Below the pieces are notes generated by a model. The model ran no database searches and had not been told where the DNA came from. It saw nothing but the letters and a program-made list of their open reading frames with translations. Both the position numbers and the translations under genes were made by a program. From Streptomyces endocoffeicus (GTDB lineage Bacteria; Actinomycetota; Actinomycetes; Streptomycetales; Streptomycetaceae), in the NCBI RefSeq assembly GCF_016741935.1, contig NZ_JAERRG010000006.1, forward strand, positions 310,001-374,000: a DNA stretch of 64,000 nucleotides. Direction: 5' to 3'. Positions 1 to 6,377 of the stretch are shown here, piece by piece (position 1 is the stretch's first letter; each line of letters opens with the position of its first letter).

Positions 1-273
1 GCCGTGATGCGGCCCGCCCGTGGGCGCCGGCCAGCCCTCGCGGTCCTCGGGAAGCTCGAAGAGGGTGGCGTCCGTGATGTCCGGCTGCCGGTCGAGCCGC
101 TTCCGGATCACGCGGGCGACCAGGCGATGCACCCCGCCCAGGTGCAGCACCAGATCCGACATCGTCCAGTCGGGGCAGGAGGGGATCAGCGGCGCGTCCG
201 CCCCGTCGGCGGCGCCACGGGCCGCCTGCTCGAACGCCACGATCTCACGGTGGAAATGGGCTGAATAGTCCAT
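1..273 (-). CDS. Maleylpyruvate isomerase family, mycothiol-dependent (partial)
   Basis: The 5' part of a minus-strand gene that runs off the left edge; 91 codons are visible from an ATG whose complement is CAT at 271-273. The protein begins MDYSAHFHREIVAFEQA and carries the block SCPDWTMSDLVLHLGG followed by HRLVARVI. This is the N-terminal helical-bundle pattern of the mycothiol-dependent maleylpyruvate isomerase (DinB-like) superfamily. The histidine in LVLHLGG is the expected metal ligand. These enzymes perform thiol-dependent isomerisation or detoxification in actinobacteria, but the substrate cannot be told from this part. It is divergent from the dienelactone hydrolase gene, with about 220 bases between the starts. 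The family call is good; the C-terminal domain is outside the window. Confidence 0.75.
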   Translation of the reverse strand, partial: MDYSAHFHREIVAFEQAARGAADGADAPLIPSCPDWTMSDLVLHLGGVHRLVARVIRKRLDRQPDITDATLFELPEDREGWPAPTGGPHHG

Positions 274-494
274 GGGCCGCACTCTGCCAGGCGGCGACCG
301 CCGTTGCCATACACCGCCCGGCCACTCGGTACGCCTTCGCTGTCGGCAGAGCGGATCGGCCCCCGGCGAAGCCGCACCGGCCCGGCGCCCCGGCGCTGCT
401 AGCTTCCCCCCATCCGGCTCGAAACCCGGGAACGCCCCGGAACCCACACTCCGACGCCCGGGAACGCCAGGACCAAGGACAAGGAAGCGCGGCC

Positions 495-1226
495 ATGGTG
501 ACGACCAGACGTATCGAATACCCCGTGGACGGCACCACCATGGTGGGCCATCTGGCGCTGCCCGGGGGCACGGACCGGCGCCCCGCCGTGCTGATCGCCC
601 ATGAGGGCCCCGGCATCACCGACCACCAGCGCGAGCGCGCCGACCGGCTCGCCGAACTCGGCTATGTGGCCTTCGCCCTCGACTACCACGGCGGCGGACG
701 ATTCATCGAGGACCGCGAGGAGATGTTCGCCCGGATCGACGAACTGCTCGCCGACCCCGACCGCATGCGCGCCCTCACCGGAGCCGGGCTCGCGGCGCTG
801 ACCGCGGAACCCCGGGCCGACCCCTCGCGGCTGGCCGCCATCGGCTACTGCCTGGGCGGCACCATGGCCCTCGAACTCGCACGGAGCGGCGCGGACCTCA
901 AGGCCGTGGTCGGCTTCCACCCCGGTCTGACGAGCACCCGGCCCGAGGACGCCGCCAACATCACCGGCAAGGTCCTGGTCTGCGTGGGGTCCGAGGACCC
1001 GTTCATCCCGGTCGAGCAGCGTCTGGCCTTCGAGGCGGAGATGCGGGCCGCCGGAGTGGACTGGCGCATGCACCTCCACGGCGGCGCCCCGCACAGCTTC
1101 ACCCACCCCGGCCTCGACCCCGATCCCGTGGCCCGCCCGGGGATCGGCTATCACCGGCCCTCCGCCGAGCGGGCCTGGCGGGCGATGCTCGACCTGTTCG
1201 ACGAGGTGTTCCCGACCATGGTGTGA
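495..1226 (+). CDS. Dienelactone hydrolase family protein
   Basis: A 243-residue cytoplasmic alpha/beta hydrolase with no signal peptide. The nucleophile elbow is GYCLGG with a cysteine, typical of dienelactone hydrolases. The acid is probably the aspartate in GSEDPFIP and the base the histidine in APHSFTH, giving the Cys-Asp-His triad of the family. Length is usual (230-250 residues). In known members the enzyme opens dienelactones in chlorocatechol breakdown, but many actinobacterial paralogues have other ester or lactone substrates. It lies only about 30 bases before the ABC transporter operon on the same strand, so it may be its first gene, which would fit an aromatic-acid theme. A purine-rich AAGGACAAGGAAG stretch precedes the ATG. 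Confidence 0.85.
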   Translation: MVTTRRIEYPVDGTTMVGHLALPGGTDRRPAVLIAHEGPGITDHQRERADRLAELGYVAFALDYHGGGRFIEDREEMFARIDELLADPDRMRALTGAGLAALTAEPRADPSRLAAIGYCLGGTMALELARSGADLKAVVGFHPGLTSTRPEDAANITGKVLVCVGSEDPFIPVEQRLAFEAEMRAAGVDWRMHLHGGAPHSFTHPGLDPDPVARPGIGYHRPSAERAWRAMLDLFDEVFPTMV

Positions 1227-1255
1227 ACAGCGCACGGCCCCTATCGTGAAATGCC

Positions 1256-2239
1256 ATGAGAGACCAACTGCGCTTCCCCCCGGCAAAGTTGGCCGCGGCC
1301 GCCACGGTCACCGCCGTGCTTCTCGCCGGATGCGGCGGCTCCGACGAGGACTCCGGTGCCGGGGGCGGGCCGGAGAAGAAGACGATCACGGTGGCCGGAC
1401 TGCCGCTCGCCGATGTGGCCGCCCTGCACATCGCCATGGACCGCGAGCTCTTCGAGAAGGAGGGGCTGAACGTCCGCGTCCAGCCGGTCCAGCAGAGCGT
1501 CCAGGCGCTGCCCGCGCTCGCCCACGGCCAGGTGGACGTCATCGGCGGCGCCAACTTCGTGACGTTTCTCCAGGCCCGTGAGAAGGGCACCCTGGCCACC
1601 CGGGTGCTGGCCGAGGGCGCGCGCAACGCCCCGCACATGATGGATGTGCTGGTGCCCGCCGACTCCAAGATCAAGGAGCCGCGGGACCTCGCGGGCAAGA
1701 AGGTCGCGGTCAACATCCTCAACAACATCCAGTCGCTCACCCTCAACGCCACCCTCGGCAAGGCCGGGATCGGCCGGCCCGAGTACCGGCAGGTGCCGTT
1801 CCCGCAGATGGGCTCGGTGCTGGAGCGGGGCCAGGTGGACGCCGTGCACGCCGCCGAGCCCTTCGCCACCGCGCTCAAGCGCGAGCTGAAGGCCCGTACG
1901 GTGGTCGACGGCAACGCGGCGCCCGTCGCCGGACTGCCGCTCAGCGGCTATGTCACCACCGATACCTTCATCGACAAGTACCCCAGGACCGCCGCCGCCT
2001 TCCGGCGCGCCATCTCCGCCGCCCAGGCCGTGGCCGCCAAGGACCGTGGCGCCGTGGAGAAGGCGCTGCCCGGCTATACGAAGATCAAGCCGGCGGAGGC
2101 CGCCGCCATCGGCCTGCCCGACTACCCGGCCACCTCCAGCGCCGCCCAGCTGAAGCGGCTCATCTCCCTGATGCGGGCGCAGAAGCTGCTCACCAAGGAC
2201 CTCGACCCCGCCGCCGTCCTCTACCAGCCCGCCGGGTGA
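1256..2239 (+). CDS. ABC transporter substrate-binding lipoprotein (NMT1/SsuA type)
   Basis: A 327-residue exported lipoprotein. The N-terminus has a hydrophobic segment ending in the lipobox LLAGC, so the mature protein should be lipid-anchored at the cysteine near residue 24. The mature part has the NMT1/THI5-like periplasmic-binding fold pattern: ADVAALHIAMDRELFEKEGL near the start, a GQVDVIGGAN ligand-loop motif, and EPRDLAGKKVAVN in the second lobe. Relatives bind nitrate, sulfonates, taurine, thiamine pyrimidine precursors or aromatic acids. It is the first of five tightly packed genes (binding protein, two permeases, a ThDP decarboxylase, ATPase). The stop codon overlaps the next start (GTGA). 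The ligand is unknown; the neighbouring decarboxylase suggests a 2-oxo acid or aromatic acid, which is inference. Confidence 0.88.
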   Translation: MRDQLRFPPAKLAAAATVTAVLLAGCGGSDEDSGAGGGPEKKTITVAGLPLADVAALHIAMDRELFEKEGLNVRVQPVQQSVQALPALAHGQVDVIGGANFVTFLQAREKGTLATRVLAEGARNAPHMMDVLVPADSKIKEPRDLAGKKVAVNILNNIQSLTLNATLGKAGIGRPEYRQVPFPQMGSVLERGQVDAVHAAEPFATALKRELKARTVVDGNAAPVAGLPLSGYVTTDTFIDKYPRTAAAFRRAISAAQAVAAKDRGAVEKALPGYTKIKPAEAAAIGLPDYPATSSAAQLKRLISLMRAQKLLTKDLDPAAVLYQPAG

Positions 2240-3084
2240 GCCCCCCGACGGCCGGGCGGGCCGGCCGAAAGCGCACCGGGCGGAAGCGCACCGGGCGGAA
2301 GCGCACCGGGCGGGCCAGGAACGCGCTGCTCGGCGCCGTCGGCGTGCTCGTGGCCTTCGCCGCCTGCGAGGCCCTGGGCCGCTCCGGGATGGTGCGGAGC
2401 GCCTTCCTGCCGCCCGCCTCCGAAGTGCTGGTACGGGCCGTCGAACTCGGCGGCGACACCGCCTTCCTGAACGGTGTCGCCGCCACCATCGAGGCATGGG
2501 CCACCGGGCTCGCTCTCGCCTGCGCCCTCGCGATCCCCCTCGGGCTGCTGCTGGGCAGTGTGCCGACGGCCGCGCAGGCCGCGCGGGTGCTGATCGAATT
2601 CCTGCGCCCGGTGCCGTCGGTGGCCCTCATCCCCCTGGTGTCGCTGCTGCTCGGCGCCGGCAGCGAGACCACGGTCGCCCTCGTCACCTACGCGTGTGTC
2701 TGGCCGGTGCTGTTCAACACCGTCTACGGGCTCGGCGAGACCGATCCGCTGGCCAAGGACACGCTGCGCGCCTTCGGCTTCGGCCGGCTCGCCGTCCTGC
2801 TGCGGGCCGGTCTGCCCTCGGCCGCCCCGTTCATCGCCGCCGGGGTGCGCATCGCGGCGGCCACCGCCCTGATCCTCGCCGTGGCCGGCGAGATCCTCGC
2901 CGGATTCGGCGAGGGTCTTGGCACCTTCATCGCCCAGGCGGGCATGGCCACCGACGGCACCCGCGATGTGCTGGCCGGAGTGGTGTGGGCGGGAGCGCTC
3001 GGCCTCGTCATCAACCTGGCGCTCACCGCGGTCGAACGGCGGCTGTTCCCCTGGGCGCCCGAGCACCGCGGGAGCCGCGCATGA
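2236..3084 (+). CDS. ABC transporter permease 1 (SsuC/TauC type)
   Basis: A 282-residue integral membrane protein with about six hydrophobic segments. It has the binding-protein-dependent permease signature around residues 120-190, including EFLRPVPSVALIPL and, towards the end, ILAVAGEILAGFGEGLG. The PVPSVALIPL pattern is typical of nitrate/sulfonate/taurine permeases. The GTG start overlaps the stop of the binding-protein gene by four bases, and the 3' end overlaps the next permease (ATGA). The cytoplasmic N-terminal tail is odd: it is lengthened by three copies of RKRTG, encoded by a perfect or near-perfect 15-base tandem repeat, making a very basic leader before the first membrane helix. 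The two permeases probably form a heterodimer. Confidence 0.88.
   Translation: MSPPTAGRAGRKRTGRKRTGRKRTGRARNALLGAVGVLVAFAACEALGRSGMVRSAFLPPASEVLVRAVELGGDTAFLNGVAATIEAWATGLALACALAIPLGLLLGSVPTAAQAARVLIEFLRPVPSVALIPLVSLLLGAGSETTVALVTYACVWPVLFNTVYGLGETDPLAKDTLRAFGFGRLAVLLRAGLPSAAPFIAAGVRIAAATALILAVAGEILAGFGEGLGTFIAQAGMATDGTRDVLAGVVWAGALGLVINLALTAVERRLFPWAPEHRGSRA
2266..2310 (+). repeat. 15-bp tandem repeat inside permease gene (3 copies)
   Basis: Three consecutive 15-base units; copies 2 and 3 are identical (CGGAAGCGCACCGGG) and copy 1 differs by one base. In frame they encode (RKRTG)x3 at residues 11-25 of the permease. The unit is a multiple of three, so copy number can change without breaking the frame. 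Confidence 0.9.
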
Positions 3085-3905
3085 CCGCGCCGGCCACCCC
3101 GCTGGGGGCCGCACGGCGGCTGCCCCGGGCCCTCGCGCTGCGGCTCGGCGTCCCGGTGGTGGCGGTGGTGCTGTGGCAACTCGCCGCGCGCGCCCACGGC
3201 AGCGTCTTCTTCCCGACGCCCGCCCGCATCGTCGATCACGGCTATCACCTGTGGTTCTCCGGCCCCGCCGAACGGGCGTTCCTCACCGACGCGGCGGTCC
3301 GCGATCTGCTGCCCAGCCTCGGCCGGGTGCTCGCCGGATTCGCCCTCGCCGCGGCCGGTGGCATCGTGCTGGGGCTCGCTCTGGGCCGCTCGCGCACCGC
3401 GTACGCGCTGTGCGATCCGGTGCTGCAGTTCGCCCGCGCCGTGCCCCCGCCCGCGCTGGTGCCCGTCTTCGTCGTGGTCTTCGACCTCGGCACGCCGATG
3501 CAGCTCGCCTCCATCGTCTTCGGCGCCATCTGGCCCGTACTGATCAACACGGCCGAGGGGGTCCGGGGCATCGACCCGCTGCGGCTGGACGTCGCCGCCA
3601 CCGTGCGGATGCGGCCCGCCGAGCGGATCGTGCTGCTGTATCTGCCCGCCGCGCTTCCGCGCATCTTCGCCGGGCTGCGGCTGAGCCTGTCGCTCTCGCT
3701 CATCCTGATGGTGTTCTCGGAGCTGCTGCCCGGCACCGCCGACGGCATAGGCTTCACGCTCACCGACGCGCAGACCCGCTCCGATCTGCTCACGGTGTGG
3801 GCGGTGATGGTGCTGCTCGGCGCGCTCGGGCATCTGCTCAACAGCGCGCTGCTCGCCGTCGAGCGCCTGGCTCTCGGCAGACACCGCGCGGCGCACCGCA
3901 CCTGA
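3081..3905 (+). CDS. ABC transporter permease 2 (SsuC/TauC type)
   Basis: A 274-residue membrane protein of the same family as the preceding permease, starting at the ATG that overlaps the upstream stop (ATGA). The same frame stays open far upstream, but that part is out of frame with the true upstream gene, so the short start is preferred. Visible motifs are QFARAVPPPALVPVFVVVF (the equivalent of the PVPSVALIPL loop) and SLILMVFSELLPGTADGIG near the C-terminus. About six transmembrane segments are expected. With the first permease it should form the membrane channel of an importer energised by the ATPase two genes downstream. A gap of about 60 bases, containing GAGGAGG, separates it from the decarboxylase gene. 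Confidence 0.88.
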   Translation: MTAPATPLGAARRLPRALALRLGVPVVAVVLWQLAARAHGSVFFPTPARIVDHGYHLWFSGPAERAFLTDAAVRDLLPSLGRVLAGFALAAAGGIVLGLALGRSRTAYALCDPVLQFARAVPPPALVPVFVVVFDLGTPMQLASIVFGAIWPVLINTAEGVRGIDPLRLDVAATVRMRPAERIVLLYLPAALPRIFAGLRLSLSLSLILMVFSELLPGTADGIGFTLTDAQTRSDLLTVWAVMVLLGALGHLLNSALLAVERLALGRHRAAHRT

Positions 3906-3964
3906 CCACCCGTAGCACTCGTACGCAGGACACGCCCCCCGCACCCAGCAGAGGAGGTGGCCCC

Positions 3965-5599
3965 ATGGCCGAGCCCACCGCCCACCCCCCGACCACCACG
4001 GTCCGCGAGGCGGTGCTGGCACTGTGCCGCGCCACCGGGATGACGACCGTCTTCGGCAACCCCGGCTCCACCGAACTGCGGATGTTCCGCGACTGGCCCG
4101 AGGACTTCCGCTACGTACTCGGCCTCCAGGAGTCCACCGCCGTCGCCATGGCCGCGGGCCACGCCCTGGGCACCGGGCGGGCGGCGCTGGTCAGCCTGCA
4201 CTCCGCCGGGGGAGTGGGCCACTCCCTGGGAGCGGTGTTCAACGCCTACCGGGACCGGGTCCCGGTGGTGATCATCGCGGGGCAGCAGTCCCGTGCGCTG
4301 CTCCCGCTGCGGCCCTTCCTCGGCGCCGACGAACCGGCCCGGTTCCCGCGCCCGTATGTGAAGTTCAGCAGGCAGCCGGAGCGGGCCGCCGATGTGCCCG
4401 CCGCGCTCGCCGAGGCCCACCGCGTCGCCATGAGCCACCCCCGGGGCCCGGTCTTCCTCTCCGTACCGGAGGACGACTGGGACCGCCCCGCCGAGCCGGT
4501 CGCCCCGCGCACCGTGCACGGCGGCTACACCGCCGACCCCGCCGCGCTCACCGGCCTCGCCCGAGCACTCGACGCCTCGGCGCGCCCCGCGCTGGTCGTC
4601 GGGCCGGGCGTGGACGACGAGCGCGCCGTACGGGAAGTGGCCGAACTGGCCGAGCGGCTGCGGGCCGCGGTGTGGATCAGCCCGCTCTCCGGGCGCTCCG
4701 GCTTCGACGAACGCCACCCGCTCTTCCAGGGCTTTCTGCCGCCCGTCGCCGACCAGCTGGCGGAGCGGCTGGCCGCCCACGATGTGGTGGTCGCGCTCGG
4801 CGCCCCGCTGTTCACGTACCACGTGTACAGCGAGGCCCCGCCGCTCGCCGACGGCACCGAGCTGTACCACCTCGACTGCGACCCCGCGCAGGCCGCCTGG
4901 CTCCCGGTGGGCACCAGCATCGTCACCACCCTCCGCCCCGCCCTGCGCACCCTCATCGATCTCGTCCGGCCCGCCGACCGGCCCGCGCCACCGCAGCGGC
5001 CCGCCCCCGGGCCGCTGGCGGCCACTTCGGCGGAGGAGATCTCCCCCGAGCTGGTGATGGACCTGCTGCGCGAGCGGCTGCCCCGGGACACCGTGCTGGT
5101 GGAGGAGACCCCCAGCCACCGCGACGCCCTCCACGCCCGCCTCCCCATCAGCGGCGAGGGCCGCTTCCTCACCACCGGCAGCGGGGCGCTGGGCTGGGGG
5201 CTGCCGCTCGCGGTCGGCCGCGCCCTCGCGGACGGCGAACGCGTGGTGTGCGTCGTCGGCGATGGCTCTGCGCTCTACTCGGTGCAGGCCCTGTGGACCG
5301 CGGCCCGGCACCGCGCCCCGGTGAGCTATGTCCTGCTCGACAACGGCGGCTACAGCGCGGTCAGGGCGCTGGGCCACCGCATCGGCATCGCGCCCGTACC
5401 GGGCACCGACATCGGCGGCATCGACTTCGCCGCGCTCGCCGGGTCCTTCGGCTGCCCGGCCGAACGGGTGGACCACCCCGACCACCTCCCCAAGGCCCTC
5501 GACCGGGCCCTCGCCCTCGGCCGCGACGACGGCCCCCTGCTGCTCCAGGTCCGGGTCCCCGCCGACGACTCCCCGGCGTACGAACCCTGGGCCCGGTGA
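3965..5599 (+). CDS. mdlC: ThDP-dependent decarboxylase, benzoylformate decarboxylase-like
   Basis: A 544-residue enzyme of the pyruvate-decarboxylase/benzoylformate-decarboxylase superfamily. The activating glutamate lies in LQES (E56). Catalytic residues of Pseudomonas benzoylformate decarboxylase appear conserved: serine in GNPGSTE (S35), histidine in SLHSAGG (H79) and histidine in LFTYHVY (H286). The ThDP/metal motif is GDGSALYS (432 on) ending at DNGGY (459-463). The conserved S/H/H set favours benzoylformate decarboxylase activity (aryl 2-oxo acid to aldehyde plus CO2) over acetolactate synthase or oxalyl-CoA decarboxylase. The ATG has a strong GAGGAGG site. It sits between the permeases and the ATPase, so it should be co-expressed with an importer whose cargo may be its substrate. 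The symbol reflects family resemblance, not proven substrate. Confidence 0.82.
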   Translation: MAEPTAHPPTTTVREAVLALCRATGMTTVFGNPGSTELRMFRDWPEDFRYVLGLQESTAVAMAAGHALGTGRAALVSLHSAGGVGHSLGAVFNAYRDRVPVVIIAGQQSRALLPLRPFLGADEPARFPRPYVKFSRQPERAADVPAALAEAHRVAMSHPRGPVFLSVPEDDWDRPAEPVAPRTVHGGYTADPAALTGLARALDASARPALVVGPGVDDERAVREVAELAERLRAAVWISPLSGRSGFDERHPLFQGFLPPVADQLAERLAAHDVVVALGAPLFTYHVYSEAPPLADGTELYHLDCDPAQAAWLPVGTSIVTTLRPALRTLIDLVRPADRPAPPQRPAPGPLAATSAEEISPELVMDLLRERLPRDTVLVEETPSHRDALHARLPISGEGRFLTTGSGALGWGLPLAVGRALADGERVVCVVGDGSALYSVQALWTAARHRAPVSYVLLDNGGYSAVRALGHRIGIAPVPGTDIGGIDFAALAGSFGCPAERVDHPDHLPKALDRALALGRDDGPLLLQVRVPADDSPAYEPWAR

Positions 5600-5606
5600 G
5601 GCGGAT

Positions 5607-6377
5607 ATGCTGCGGATCGACCGACTCAGCCATCGCTACGGCGACGGCCCCGATGTGCTCCAGGACATCGAACTCACCGTTCCCGACGGGCAGTTGCTGA
5701 CCCTCGTCGGCCCATCCGGCTGTGGCAAGTCCACCCTGCTGCGCTGTGTGGCGGGCCTGATCCGTCCCTCCGCCGGGCGGATCACCCTGGACGGGGAGGT
5801 GGTGGACGGCGTCCCGGACCGGCTCGGAGTGGTCTTCCAGGACTACAGCCGCTCGCTCTTCCCCTGGCTCTCGGTGCGGGAGAACGTCGCCCTTCCGCTG
5901 CGGCGGCGCGGACTGCCCCGCGCGGAACGCCATGCGGCGGCGGTGGCCATGCTGGAACAGGTGGGCCTGGCCGACGCCGCCCGCCGCCACCCTTGGCAGC
6001 TGTCGGGCGGCATGCAGCAGCGTGTCGCGCTCGCCCGCGCCCTGGCCGCCCGGCCCGCGCTGCTGCTGATGGACGAGCCGTTCGGCGCGCTGGACGCCCA
6101 GACCCGGGAGGACCTGGAGGATCTGCTGCTGCGGCTGCACCGGGCCGAGGGGATGACGATTCTGCTGGTCACCCATGACATCGACGAGAGCGTCTATGTG
6201 GCGGACCGGGTGGTGGTGCTGGCCCCGGAGCCGGGCCGGGTGCGGGCGGACCTGCCGGTGGCGCTGCCCGCCGAACGCGACCAGATCGCCACCCGGGGAC
6301 TGCCGGAGTTCATCGCGCTGCGGACGGAGGTGGGGCGCGCGGTACGCCAGGGCGCGGCCCCACCTCCGCACACCTAA
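5607..6377 (+). CDS. ABC transporter ATP-binding protein (SsuB/TauB type)
   Basis: A 256-residue ATPase with all nucleotide-binding motifs: Walker A GPSGCGKST, Q-loop VFQDYSRSLFPW, signature LSGGMQQR, Walker B LLMDEPFGALD and the switch histidine in LVTHDIDES. The SLFPWLSVRENV pattern is typical of nitrate/sulfonate/taurine importers. The ATG, six bases after the decarboxylase stop, is chosen over longer in-frame extensions because those overlap the upstream coding region. It completes the importer with the binding protein and two permeases. Its stop overlaps by four bases the stop of the convergent beta-helix gene, so little room remains for a dedicated terminator. Confidence 0.92.
   Translation: MLRIDRLSHRYGDGPDVLQDIELTVPDGQLLTLVGPSGCGKSTLLRCVAGLIRPSAGRITLDGEVVDGVPDRLGVVFQDYSRSLFPWLSVRENVALPLRRRGLPRAERHAAAVAMLEQVGLADAARRHPWQLSGGMQQRVALARALAARPALLLMDEPFGALDAQTREDLEDLLLRLHRAEGMTILLVTHDIDESVYVADRVVVLAPEPGRVRADLPVALPAERDQIATRGLPEFIALRTEVGRAVRQGAAPPPHT

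Noticed and set aside
3245..5485. Very long minus-strand open frame (746 codons) antisense to the decarboxylase and permease genes
   Set aside because: Its composition is Gly/Ala/Arg/His-rich with no domain; it is a mirror frame of real plus-strand genes in high-GC DNA.
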